Origin: CAKSQF01 sp964582375
GTDB taxonomy: Bacteria > Bacillota > Clostridia > Oscillospirales > CAG-272
DNA length: 64,000 nucleotides
Assembly (NCBI GenBank): GCA_964582375.1
Contig: CAZORL010000002.1
Location: forward strand, 72,843-136,842
Direction of reading: 5' to 3'
Shown here: positions 8,959 to 17,538 of the stretch, piece after piece
Numbering within the stretch: position 1 is the first letter of the stretch
How the letters are laid out: each line of letters opens with the position of its first letter
Notes under the pieces: model-generated
What the model was told of the DNA's origin: nothing
Database searches by the model: none
What the model saw: the letters and a program-made list of their open reading frames with translations, nothing else
Made by a program: the position numbers and the translations under genes

Positions 8959-10047
8959 TCACTTCTTTTTATTGAAGATATCAAAGAGGGTATCGTAGTC
9001 GTCCTTGGGAGTCTCCTCGGCAGGCTTTGCGAGATCGTCGATCTTCGGCTTTGATACAGGAGCCTCAACGGGTTTCTCGACAGAATCGTTCTTTGCAAAT
9101 CCGGTAGCGATAACGGTAACGCGAACCTCGTCATCGAGATTTTCGTCAACTACATAACCGATGATGACTCTTGCGTCGGGATGTGCCTCATTTGTGATGA
9201 GATCTGCGGCAACATCGAGCTCGTCCAATGCGAAATCAGCCGGGCAGGTGAAGTTAACGAGAATGCCTCTTGCGCCCGAGATAGAAGTCTCAAGAAGCGG
9301 GCTGGAAATTGCCATCTTAGCGGCAACTTCTGCCTTATCCTTACCCTGAGCCGCACCTACGCCCATGTGTGCGTATCCGGCATCCTTCATGACTGCCTTA
9401 ACATCGGCAAAGTCAAGATTGATAAGACCGTCTTTGGTTACAAGATCGGCGATCGACTGTACGCCGTGTTTCAGAATGTTATCAGCCTCGCCGAACGCGT
9501 TGAGGACAGTGATGCGGGTGGACGAAAGCTGTTTCAGGCGCTCATTGGGGATAACGATGATGGCATCAACATTCTTGCTGAGTTCGGCGATACCCGACTC
9601 TGCCTGTGCCATTCTCTTCTCGCGCTCGAACTTAAAGGGCTTCGTTACGACAGCAACGGTGAGAACGCCCATTTCCTTGGCGATCTTTGCAACGACGGGA
9701 GCGGCACCTGTGCCAGTTCCGCCGCCCATGCCTGCGGTGATGAACACCATATCAGAGCCTTTGATGGCAGCTGTGATCTCTTCTATATTTTCCTCTGCCG
9801 CAGCGGTACCTACCTCGGGGTTCGAGCCTGCACCCTGTCCCTTTGTAAGTTTTTCTCCGATAACGACCTTTTCATCGGCTCTTGAGCGGAGAAGTGCGGC
9901 ACGATCGGTGTTTACTGCAATAAACTGGACGTCGGACACGCCGCCGTCGATCATACGGTTAACGGCGTTATTTCCGCCGCCGCCTACACCGATTACCTTA
10001 ATTTTAGTGGAACAATCTACTTCCATTTCCATTGTTTCAAGTGACAT
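8959..10047 (-). CDS. ftsZ: Cell division protein FtsZ
   Basis: The tubulin-like GTPase that polymerises at midcell to form the Z ring and recruits the divisome. The 362-residue sequence has VIGVGGGGNNAVNRMI near the N terminus, the tubulin signature GGGTGTG in GMGGGTGTGAAPVVA, the T7 synergy loop around NLDFADVKAVM, and a short linker. It ends in DYDTLFDIFNKKK, the conserved C-terminal peptide that in other species binds membrane anchors. No ftsA is present in this window, so the anchor (FtsA or SepF) must be elsewhere. The ATG at 10045-10047 follows GGGAGGA, and its own promoter lies 70-98 bases upstream. It is the last gene of the dcw cluster. Codon use is strongly biased, as expected for an abundant protein. 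Confidence 0.97.
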   Translation of the reverse strand: MSLETMEMEVDCSTKIKVIGVGGGGNNAVNRMIDGGVSDVQFIAVNTDRAALLRSRADEKVVIGEKLTKGQGAGSNPEVGTAAAEENIEEITAAIKGSDMVFITAGMGGGTGTGAAPVVAKIAKEMGVLTVAVVTKPFKFEREKRMAQAESGIAELSKNVDAIIVIPNERLKQLSSTRITVLNAFGEADNILKHGVQSIADLVTKDGLINLDFADVKAVMKDAGYAHMGVGAAQGKDKAEVAAKMAISSPLLETSISGARGILVNFTCPADFALDELDVAADLITNEAHPDARVIIGYVVDENLDDEVRVTVIATGFAKNDSVEKPVEAPVSKPKIDDLAKPAEETPKDDYDTLFDIFNKKK

Positions 10048-10116
10048 ATCTTATAAATCCTCCCGATTTTTTGATACGAATATACGTTTGACTGATCGTA
10101 AAAATTCTCATGTAAT

Positions 10117-10145
10117 ATAATAATATTTTTTCGCTCGATTTGCAA
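10117..10145 (-). promoter_or_regulatory. Sigma-A promoter of ftsZ
   Basis: On the minus strand TTGCAA (10140-10145) and TATTAT (10117-10122) are 17 bases apart. The predicted start is near 10110, about 60 bases before the ftsZ ATG, which gives ftsZ an input independent of the upstream dcw transcript. Confidence 0.65.
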
Positions 10146-10191
10146 TAGTTTGAGGGCAATTTTAACGGATTATTTACATTTTCGAGGTATA

Positions 10192-11022
10192 TCAACCTTC
10201 TTCGCCAATCTGCGCGATACCTTTATCAACATCGCTTAAGACAAGCGTTCCCGTCGTGGTGTCCGAGTAATAGTCGATCATCTTCTCGGCAAGGGCGAGC
10301 TTGTCCGCAAAATCGACGTAAGTCCCGAACTTCAATACAAAGCGATCCTCATAAACGAGCGTCAGATCGAATCTGTTCGAGAGATCGATCTCGGTAAGCT
10401 TTCCGTATCGTTCCCACCCGATAAGTGCGACAAGAGTATCATCGGTATGCTTTGAGTCAAACTCGGAGCGAAATGCGAGTTTATCGCCTGACACTGCCCT
10501 GCCCACGGTCGGGATCTTAACGAGCATAACATCGGGATTTTCATCGGATAGAGCTTTTTGGCTTTGATATCTGTCAAGCACCTTCATTTCGCTGTTTATG
10601 AGAAAATACTCACCATCCATCTCGAATGCGTATGCGGGCACTTCTTCCTCGATAGTCATTCTGACGGTTGACGGAAACTCAAGCTCGACATTGACCGATC
10701 GAACATAGGGCAGTGCTGACACGAGCCTTTCGGATATTTTGTCCTCCGAGAAGGTGAATATGCTCTCACCCTTGGAAACGCCTGCGACCTCGAGAAGGCG
10801 TTCATAGCCGTAATGACCGACGCCGTCGATGATTATGGTTTCAACGCTGAAAAACATGTGCAGAGCGATAAGGGCAAAAACGACGAGCAGAATGATGACA
10901 CCGACAACGACAAATGCGGTCGTAAGCGTGCGTCCGACCCTGTTTTGCTCAGAGAAATCGCCAAAAACTCTGCTGTCACGCGGAGCATCTGCCACCGAGC
11001 CGCCTTTCTTTTTCATCGTCAT
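10192..11022 (-). CDS. ftsQ: Cell division protein FtsQ/DivIB
   Basis: A bitopic divisome protein that, with FtsL and FtsB/DivIC, controls septal peptidoglycan synthesis. About 276 residues: a charged cytoplasmic tail, one membrane helix (about residues 33-58, FVVVGVIILLVVFALIALHMF), a POTRA domain (VETIIIDGVGHYGYERLLEVAGV, then FPSTVRMTIEEEVPAYAFE) and the FtsQ beta-domain to the C terminus. Identity rests on this architecture and on its place between murG and ftsZ. The longest ORF begins with GTG at 11023-11025. The next codon, ATG at 11020-11022, is better spaced from AAAGGG, so it is preferred, and a third ATG lies at 11014-11016. A 144-base gap containing the ftsZ promoter follows. Confidence 0.9.
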   Translation of the reverse strand: MTMKKKGGSVADAPRDSRVFGDFSEQNRVGRTLTTAFVVVGVIILLVVFALIALHMFFSVETIIIDGVGHYGYERLLEVAGVSKGESIFTFSEDKISERLVSALPYVRSVNVELEFPSTVRMTIEEEVPAYAFEMDGEYFLINSEMKVLDRYQSQKALSDENPDVMLVKIPTVGRAVSGDKLAFRSEFDSKHTDDTLVALIGWERYGKLTEIDLSNRFDLTLVYEDRFVLKFGTYVDFADKLALAEKMIDYYSDTTTGTLVLSDVDKGIAQIGEEG

Positions 11023-11051
11023 CACCGCCCTTTATGCTTTTTTCAGGTTTA

Positions 11052-12173
11052 CTAATTACTTTCCTTTATTATCGACAGAAGTCCGTCAAGGATGGTCTTA
11101 TTGGTATCATGCACGGCAAAATCATATGCCGACTGCCGCATCTTATCAAGGTTTGACCCATCAGAGAGAAGTCGATCGACGGTCGTCTCAAGACCTGCGG
11201 CATCAAGGTCGTTATCGCGAATTATCACGGCAGCACCCCTATCCTCAAGGAGCTTTGCGTTTTTATATTGCTGATCGTTGGTAACATTCGGTGAAGGGAT
11301 CAGCACGGATGGTGCACCGACCGCACAGAGCTCGGAGAGTGTTGATGCGCCCGAGCGGCATATAACAAGATCGGCAGCCACCATTCGCATCGGCATATCA
11401 TAGATATATTCGACAAGCGAAATGTTTTTATATTTGTCAAGCCCAAGCTCTTCAAATTTCTTTTTCATTTCGGGATACGCCTTTGCTCCCGCAGCGTGTG
11501 TAAAGCCTATCTCGGGATGCTTTGTGAGATATGACTGCATAAAGCCAAGCACCGAGTCGTTGATCTTTGCCGCGCCGAGACTGCCGCCGAACGAAAGAAG
11601 GCTGAATTCTTCATCCGGTGTGAGCTTTACTGCATCTTTCGCACTCTCGCGATCGATCGTTGAAAAGCCGTGATCTATCGGCATTCCCGAATGAACCACC
11701 CTGCATTTTCCGTCACTCAGGAAATTTCCCGCATCCTTGAAATTGACGAAAACGATATCCGCGCGGTTTTTAAGCATTTTTACCGCAAACCCAGGCTCAG
11801 CGTTTGCCTCGTGAAGTGCGACAGGGATGCCGAGTTTTGAGGCTGCATAGCAAACGGGAAAGCAGACATAGCCGCCCGTTCCGACGACGAGATCGGGCTT
11901 TATCTTTTTGAGAAGCTTTTTTGATGCGGCGACCGATGTGACCGTTTTCCACGCTGTTTTGATATTTTGAAGCGAGAGACTTCTGCGAAGCCCGTAAACT
12001 TCGATAAAATGTATCGGATAGCCCGCTTTCGGCACGAGTTTTGCCTCAAGTCTATCCTTTGTTCCGATAAACTCGATCACGGCATCGGGAAATTTTTCTT
12101 TTATGATCGATGCGATACCGAGTGCGGGATTTACATGCCCCGCCGTACCGCCGCCTGTCATAACAACCTTCAT
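11052..12173 (-). CDS. murG: UDP-GlcNAc:lipid I N-acetylglucosaminyltransferase MurG
   Basis: Transfers GlcNAc from UDP-GlcNAc to undecaprenyl-pyrophosphoryl-MurNAc-pentapeptide (lipid I) to make lipid II on the inner face of the membrane. The 373-residue GT28/GT-B enzyme has the N-terminal glycine loop MTGGGTAGHVNPALGIA, the second loop GTGGYVCFPVCYAA, and donor-site motifs SFGGSLGAAKIN and CRSGASTLSELCAVGAPSVLIP. The length is typical. The ATG at 12171-12173 follows AAAGG with a good spacer, and the gene lies 16 bases downstream of ftsW. It is in the conserved ftsW-murG-ftsQ order of Firmicutes dcw clusters, so expression is expected as part of the long minus-strand transcript. Confidence 0.97.
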   Translation of the reverse strand: MKVVMTGGGTAGHVNPALGIASIIKEKFPDAVIEFIGTKDRLEAKLVPKAGYPIHFIEVYGLRRSLSLQNIKTAWKTVTSVAASKKLLKKIKPDLVVGTGGYVCFPVCYAASKLGIPVALHEANAEPGFAVKMLKNRADIVFVNFKDAGNFLSDGKCRVVHSGMPIDHGFSTIDRESAKDAVKLTPDEEFSLLSFGGSLGAAKINDSVLGFMQSYLTKHPEIGFTHAAGAKAYPEMKKKFEELGLDKYKNISLVEYIYDMPMRMVAADLVICRSGASTLSELCAVGAPSVLIPSPNVTNDQQYKNAKLLEDRGAAVIIRDNDLDAAGLETTVDRLLSDGSNLDKMRQSAYDFAVHDTNKTILDGLLSIIKESN

Positions 12174-12189
12174 AAATCTGCCTTTCGTA

Positions 12190-13428
12190 TTATTTACTGA
12201 TTCTTGAGTATCTCGAAATGCTGAGCAGTATTCCCATCTCAGCCATAAGTATCACAAGGGAAGATCCGCCGTATGAAAAGAAAGGCAGAGTTATACCCGT
12301 ATTGGGAATGACCGCCGAAACGACCATCATGTTCAAAAACGCCTGTATGCCGACGTGTATGGTTATTCCGACTGCGGTGACTGCCGAAAATGTATCGGGT
12401 GTGCGTCGTGCGATATAAAGTCCCCGTCCAATAAATGCGATGTAGAGTGCTATGACGCAGAGTGCGCCTACAAAGCCGAGTTCTTCGCAAACAATGGCAA
12501 ATATAAAGTCATTCTGCGGCTGTGAAACGAACAGATGCTTTTGAAGCGATTTACCGAATCCCCTGCCGAACAGACCGCCCGATCCGACTGCGATAAGACC
12601 TTGGATCGTCTGCCACATATCCGACTGCACATCGAACTGCTCGGGGTAAAGCCACATATACACACGTTTTTGTGCATAATCGGGGAGAAAGGACACGACC
12701 TCATCGGTAAACATTACGACCATACCTATACCGACGACAAGCAAAATAACAAACGCCACATACCATACCTTCTTTCCGCCGCCCGCCCAAATGACGGACA
12801 ATCCGATCAGACCGATGATTATCGTTCCCGACACGTGCTTTTCAAGAAAAACGAGCAGGCAGACGAGGGCAAGTAAAATCCCCGGAATAATGGTCGAAAA
12901 AAGAGTCGTTTTGAAATATCTGTGCTTTTGATGTATTATCCTAAAGCATTTATCGAAATAGAGCGCGAGTATCAGGATGACGGAGATCTTAGCTACCTCC
13001 GAGGGCTGGAATGATATTATTCTCAGATCGAGCCATCGTTTTGCCTCGCCCTCCCTCGTTCCGAACAGAAGCACCGCAACAAGAAGAACTATCGACAGAG
13101 CAAAAATCGCCGGCGTGAATTTTTTTATGATCTTATAGTCAATAAAGCTTATGCCGACCATGGCGACAAGACCGAGTACAACGAAAAGCAACTGATTTCT
13201 TATAAAATGTGCACTGTCTCCGTATTTTGACAATGCGTACGCATAGCTTGCCGAATAGACCATCGCCGAGCCGAAACAAAGGAAGAAAATGATAATAAAG
13301 AGCATGGGGCGATCTATCTGTCCTCTGACCACTCGTGTCAGCTTAAAGATATGCTGTCTTTGACCCTTGTCGGGCTTTGCGAGCGACACATCGGCATTTT
13401 GGGACTTTGATCTTCTGTCGGTTGCCAT
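12190..13428 (-). CDS. ftsW: SEDS-family peptidoglycan glycosyltransferase FtsW/SpoVE
   Basis: A polytopic SEDS protein that polymerises lipid II into glycan strands with a cognate class B PBP. 412 residues with about ten membrane helices. The family motifs are visible: RWLDLRIISFQPSEVAKIS (with the catalytic-region Lys/Asp context), YPEQFDVQSDMWQTIQGLIAVGSGG, and the C-terminal PNTGITLPFFSYGGSSLV. An N-terminal cytoplasmic tail of about 38 residues precedes the first helix. Firmicutes have the vegetative FtsW and the sporulation SpoVE. The position next to murG and the SpoVD-like PBP fits SpoVE/FtsW of dcw clusters, but sequence alone does not decide which it is. The ATG at 13426-13428 follows AAGGAG. 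In many Firmicutes murD sits between mraY and this gene, but it is absent here. Confidence 0.93.
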   Translation of the reverse strand: MATDRRSKSQNADVSLAKPDKGQRQHIFKLTRVVRGQIDRPMLFIIIFFLCFGSAMVYSASYAYALSKYGDSAHFIRNQLLFVVLGLVAMVGISFIDYKIIKKFTPAIFALSIVLLVAVLLFGTREGEAKRWLDLRIISFQPSEVAKISVILILALYFDKCFRIIHQKHRYFKTTLFSTIIPGILLALVCLLVFLEKHVSGTIIIGLIGLSVIWAGGGKKVWYVAFVILLVVGIGMVVMFTDEVVSFLPDYAQKRVYMWLYPEQFDVQSDMWQTIQGLIAVGSGGLFGRGFGKSLQKHLFVSQPQNDFIFAIVCEELGFVGALCVIALYIAFIGRGLYIARRTPDTFSAVTAVGITIHVGIQAFLNMMVVSAVIPNTGITLPFFSYGGSSLVILMAEMGILLSISRYSRISK

Positions 13429-13475
13429 TGATCACATTTCTCCTTTCGAAATTTATGAAAAACTAAACTCTGTAA

Positions 13476-14477
13476 TTATTTTGCGAGTCCGAAAAATGCG
13501 ACGACGCAGAAAAGTGCTGTCACGAGGGAGAAAACACCGACGATCTTGTTTTCGCTCCACCCGCACTTTTCAAAGTGGTGATGGATCGGTGCCATTTTGA
13601 AGAAACGCTTTCCGTGAGTAAGTTTGAAGTATCCGACCTGTATTATATCCGAAAGGCTCTCGCAAACATAGACTATACCGGTCGGAACAAGGATCAGCGG
13701 ATTGTCGATCATAAACGCAAGCGCGACCACCATACCGCCCAAAAAGAGTGAACCGGTATCGCCCATGAACACCTTTGCGGGATATGCGTTATATACCAAA
13801 AATCCGAGCGTTGCTCCGATAACAAGAGCCGAGATCACGACCTCGGAAAGGCTCTCGATCCTGAATGCGGCAACTGCGAAGAAGCTGCCTACAACGAATG
13901 TGACCGTCGAGCAGAGCCCGTCTATACCGTCTGTCAAGTTAACGCTGTTTACGATGCCCGTTATCAACACGAGTGCAAAGACGTAATAAAACCAACCAAG
14001 CTCAAGATTTTTGTCAAAATACGGAATATAAAGTCTTGTCGATATGTATCCCGCGTAGGTCATGACAAAGAGGAACACGCCTGCGAGTGCGAGCTGGAGA
14101 AGATATTTTTGAGATGCCGACAGACCTTTATTTTGCCCTTTCGCAAATTTCGTCATATCATCGACAACACCGATCAGTCCGTTAAGCAGAGCGAACAGGA
14201 CGCAAATAATCGGTTTTGCGAGGCTCATTTCGGGATCGGTGACAGCTATCACGACAGATGCCGCGACAAACACAACAAGGATGGCGGCAATGAAGACGAT
14301 ACCTCCCATTGTGGGGGTACCCTCCTTGCCCTTATGCCATCTCGGTCCGATATCGAGGATCTTTTGCCCCATCTTTTTGCTTTTCAAAATGGGTATCACT
14401 TTTTTAAGTCCCAGAGCCGTCAGCAAAAATGTGCCGAGCACACATGATATAAAATAGCAAAAAAGCTCACTTTTCAT
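13476..14477 (-). CDS. mraY: Phospho-MurNAc-pentapeptide transferase MraY
   Basis: Makes lipid I by transferring phospho-MurNAc-pentapeptide from UDP to undecaprenyl phosphate, at the cytoplasmic membrane. About 333 residues with ten predicted helices. Conserved motifs are GTPTMGGIVFI near the N terminus, the Asp pair of GVVDDMTKFAKGQNKGLSA, NLTDGIDGL, the VFMGDTGSLFLGG loop, and the C-terminal PIHHHFEKCGWSE (HHH motif with Mg/uridine role). The longest ORF begins at a TTG (14487-14489) with GAGG upstream, and the ATG at 14475-14477 is preceded by ATAGGA but very close. The ATG gives a start typical of the family (MKSELFCYFISC) and is preferred with moderate confidence. The gene lies between murF and ftsW. 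Confidence 0.95.
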   Translation of the reverse strand: MKSELFCYFISCVLGTFLLTALGLKKVIPILKSKKMGQKILDIGPRWHKGKEGTPTMGGIVFIAAILVVFVAASVVIAVTDPEMSLAKPIICVLFALLNGLIGVVDDMTKFAKGQNKGLSASQKYLLQLALAGVFLFVMTYAGYISTRLYIPYFDKNLELGWFYYVFALVLITGIVNSVNLTDGIDGLCSTVTFVVGSFFAVAAFRIESLSEVVISALVIGATLGFLVYNAYPAKVFMGDTGSLFLGGMVVALAFMIDNPLILVPTGIVYVCESLSDIIQVGYFKLTHGKRFFKMAPIHHHFEKCGWSENKIVGVFSLVTALFCVVAFFGLAK

Positions 14478-14537
14478 TGTCCTATCCAAGCCTTTCCTCA
14501 GATTGATACGTTCTTTATTTTATATTTTATTGTTTTC

Positions 14538-15923
14538 TCACAGCAGTTCGATCACTCGCTCGAGTTTGAGTGCACGGCTAGCCTTAAAGAGCAGAATATC
14601 GCCCTTGCCCGTTTTTTCGCGGAGAGCGTCCGCAAGCGCGGCGGGATCGTCTATATCTTCGAAGACAAACACCGATCTCTCGTTCATTCCGCACTTTACT
14701 GCCTCATCTGCGATAAAGGCGGCGTCATGACCGAAGGTAAAGAGCATTTTGACATTCGATCTCGCAACATCGGCACCGATCGATCTGTGGAAGCTCTCCG
14801 AATAATCGCCAAGCTCGCGTATCTCTCCGAGCACTGCGATCGGACGACAGCCCTTGGAATCGGCAAGAGAGCAAAGGACAGAGAGTGCCGCGTGAACCGA
14901 CTCGGGAGAGGCGTTATAGCAGTCCTCGATGAGCAGTCGGTCATTTTTTGTAACGAGATTTTGACGCATACCGACAGTGCGATAATTCTTGAGTCCGCGT
15001 CTGATCTCAAATTCGCCCATACCTGCGTAAAGTCCGACCGCATATGCCATGGCGGCGTTCATGATGTTATGCTCGCCGAGCGCGGGGATCACGATGCTCT
15101 CGATCGTTTCGCCGTTTATGGTCAGATCAAATGCCGATCCGTTTTCGGTAAGGACGGTATTGTCAACATAAACATCGGCGTCTTTATTATGCATCGAAAC
15201 ATAGCATGCGCCCTCGATACCCGAAAGGAGCGGTTCGTCTCCGTTCAAGATCACTGCCCCACCCGGCCGAAGTCCCGTGAGTATTTCGAGTTTTGCGTCG
15301 CGTATTGCCTCTCTTGAACCGAGATTGCCGATATGCGATGTTCCTATGTTTGTAATGACGGCAATATCAGGGCGTGCTATCCTCGACAGTTCGCTTATCT
15401 CTCCGCTGTGGCTCATGCCCATTTCAATAACTGCTGCATCGCATTTATTTGAAAATCCGAAAAGTGTCATCGGAAGTCCGATATTGTTGTTGTGATTGCC
15501 CTCTGTTTTAAGTGCCGCATATTTTTCGGCAAGCACCGAATAGATAAATTCTTTAGTCGTCGTTTTGCCGATACTTCCCGTAACCGCAACCGTAAGCATT
15601 TCAAGTCGTGCTTTATATTCAGCCGCGAGTCTGCCGAGTGCCTTTATGCTGTCATCAACGGTGAAGACCGCCGCATCAGCGTCCAGCCTCTCGAATGGTC
15701 GCTCGCAAATGACGCAGGCGGCACCGCTGTCTATTGCGGCGTCAACAAAATCGTTTCCGTCAAAATGCTCGCCCTTGATGGCAATAAAGAGCGCACCATT
15801 TGTCACCATGCGTGAATCGGTGGTAACAAGGCTGACAAATTTGTCAGGTAGAGACTGTGCGGAACATCCGAGAGTGCGTGCAATGTCTCTGACGCTGAGT
15901 TTTTCAAGTAATTCAACCGTCAT
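14538..15923 (-). CDS. murF: UDP-MurNAc-tripeptide-D-alanyl-D-alanine ligase MurF
   Basis: Adds D-Ala-D-Ala to UDP-MurNAc-tripeptide using ATP, the last cytoplasmic step of the peptidoglycan precursor. About 461 residues in three Mur-ligase domains: the N-terminal UDP-binding domain (TTDSRMVTNGALFIAIKGEHFDGNDF), the central ATPase with P-loop VAVTGSIGKTTTKEFI and EMGMSHSGEISELSRIARPDIA, and the C-terminal domain with EDCYNASPESVHAAL and LGEIRELG. The open frame extends 17 codons further to a TTG at 15974 without a ribosome binding site. The ATG at 15921-15923 with AAAGG upstream matches the usual MurF N terminus (MTVELLEKLSVRDIA) and is chosen. It sits between murE and mraY as expected. Confidence 0.95.
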   Translation of the reverse strand: MTVELLEKLSVRDIARTLGCSAQSLPDKFVSLVTTDSRMVTNGALFIAIKGEHFDGNDFVDAAIDSGAACVICERPFERLDADAAVFTVDDSIKALGRLAAEYKARLEMLTVAVTGSIGKTTTKEFIYSVLAEKYAALKTEGNHNNNIGLPMTLFGFSNKCDAAVIEMGMSHSGEISELSRIARPDIAVITNIGTSHIGNLGSREAIRDAKLEILTGLRPGGAVILNGDEPLLSGIEGACYVSMHNKDADVYVDNTVLTENGSAFDLTINGETIESIVIPALGEHNIMNAAMAYAVGLYAGMGEFEIRRGLKNYRTVGMRQNLVTKNDRLLIEDCYNASPESVHAALSVLCSLADSKGCRPIAVLGEIRELGDYSESFHRSIGADVARSNVKMLFTFGHDAAFIADEAVKCGMNERSVFVFEDIDDPAALADALREKTGKGDILLFKASRALKLERVIELL

Positions 15924-16021
15924 ATTCAAACCGTACCTTTCTATGGCGGCAGCGCGGATATCCGATCCGCGCAAAGATCTGCCGATATCGCACTTATCTC
16001 AAAGAGACAGTAGCGACTCTA

Positions 16022-17491
16022 TTAATTTCCAAAGCGATGTGCGATCGCTTTTTCAACCTCTTCTTTTTCGGAGAACGGGTGTTTACCGTCCTTCTTTATC
16101 TCATAATTTTCATGACCCTTACCCGCAATCAAAATGATCTCATGCTCCTCGGCATTCTCGACCGCATAAGCGATAGCCTCGCGTCTGTCGGGGATCACTA
16201 TATAAGGCTTCGATGTATCGACACCGACCAAAATATCCTCTATTATGGCAGTTGGATCTTCGGTTCGCGAATTATCGCTCGTTATGATCGAAAGATCGGC
16301 ATAATCTGTCGCGATCTTGCCCATTATGGGGCGTTTGGTCTTGTCTCGATCGCCGCCGCAACCGAATATTACGGTAAGCTTTGCGTCGGGGTCTTTTGTT
16401 TTTATGGTCGATGTGAGCAGCTTTTCAAGTGCATCGGGCGTGTGTGCATAGTCGATTATCACGGTAAACGGAAAATCGGCAGGGGTGATACGCTCGACCC
16501 GCCCGGGAACGCCGTCTATTTCGCTTATCGCACGAGTTACGGTCTCAACATCGATGCCGAGCTCAAGTGCGAGTGCGGCGGCGCACATTGTATTATAGAC
16601 AGAAAACTGACCGGGTATTTTGCATTTGATCAAAAGATCGTCTGCGCCTTTTCTTTTCAGCGTATAGGTTATTCCGCGCATCGAGTCATACTTGATATCC
16701 GATGCCTTAAAATCAGCATCGACCTCATCCTCTGCCGAGGCGGAGTAGCTGTCACATATTTTCTTGTTATACGCCGCTCTGACATAGCCGTCATCGATAT
16801 TAAAGACGGCAAGTCTGCTCTGCTCAAAGAGTATCTCCTTTGCGAGAGCGTAATTTTCCATAGTCTTATGGAAATCAAGGTGATCACGCGTTAGGTTCGT
16901 GTAGATCGCACCGTCAAAGCAGATGGGTGCGACTCTGCCGAGTGCGAGCGAATGAGAGGACACCTCCATCAGCACGACCTCGACACCGCTGTCCCGCATA
17001 TCGGCAAGCAGTGCGTAAAGTCTCTCGGGGTCGGGGGTCGTCATACCGACATCAACATCGTGCCCCATATATGTATTTTTTATCGTTCCGATAATTCCGG
17101 TCGAATAGCCTGCATCCTCGAAGATCCTCGACAGCATATATGTGGTACTCGTTTTGCCGTTTGTACCCGTGACACCGATCATACGCATGCTCGACGAAGG
17201 ATTCTTATGGTAATTCGAGAAAATATAAGATGCCGCAAGTCTTGCGTCGTCAACGACCACACAAGGGATCGGAGAGTTTGGGACAGAATGCTCAACGATG
17301 GCAACAACGGCACCCATCTTTGCCGCCTCGCCTATAAACTCGTGACCGTCAAAATTTGTCCCCGCAATGCAGAGAAAGGCATATCCTTCTTTAACATTTT
17401 TGCTGTTCCCGGTCACGCCGATTATATTCATATTCTCACAGCCGTTAAACGCCGCGACATCTGTTCCGACAAAGAGATCTTTAAGTTTCAT
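16022..17491 (-). CDS. murE: UDP-MurNAc-L-Ala-D-Glu ligase MurE (probably meso-diaminopimelate-adding)
   Basis: Adds the third residue to the peptidoglycan stem. About 489 residues with the Mur-ligase layout: the N-terminal region GVTGNSKNVKEGYAFLCIAG, P-loop GVTGTNGKTSTTYML, then MTTPDPERLYALL and EVSSHSLALGRV, and a C-terminal domain with FGCGGDRDKTKRPIM. The amino-acid selectivity site reads SDNSRTEDP. The Asn and Arg of the DNPR motif that marks meso-DAP enzymes are kept, while the Pro is Ser. Meso-DAP use is therefore inferred with some caution. The frame extends upstream to a TTG at 17542, but the ATG at 17489-17491 has AGGA correctly spaced and begins MKLKDLF, typical of MurE. It starts 47 bases after the PBP stop. 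Confidence 0.95.
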   Translation of the reverse strand: MKLKDLFVGTDVAAFNGCENMNIIGVTGNSKNVKEGYAFLCIAGTNFDGHEFIGEAAKMGAVVAIVEHSVPNSPIPCVVVDDARLAASYIFSNYHKNPSSSMRMIGVTGTNGKTSTTYMLSRIFEDAGYSTGIIGTIKNTYMGHDVDVGMTTPDPERLYALLADMRDSGVEVVLMEVSSHSLALGRVAPICFDGAIYTNLTRDHLDFHKTMENYALAKEILFEQSRLAVFNIDDGYVRAAYNKKICDSYSASAEDEVDADFKASDIKYDSMRGITYTLKRKGADDLLIKCKIPGQFSVYNTMCAAALALELGIDVETVTRAISEIDGVPGRVERITPADFPFTVIIDYAHTPDALEKLLTSTIKTKDPDAKLTVIFGCGGDRDKTKRPIMGKIATDYADLSIITSDNSRTEDPTAIIEDILVGVDTSKPYIVIPDRREAIAYAVENAEEHEIILIAGKGHENYEIKKDGKHPFSEKEEVEKAIAHRFGN

Positions 17492-17538
17492 ATTAAATTC
17501 CTGCTTTTTCCTTTCTGTAGGCTGTAAACGCTCGACCG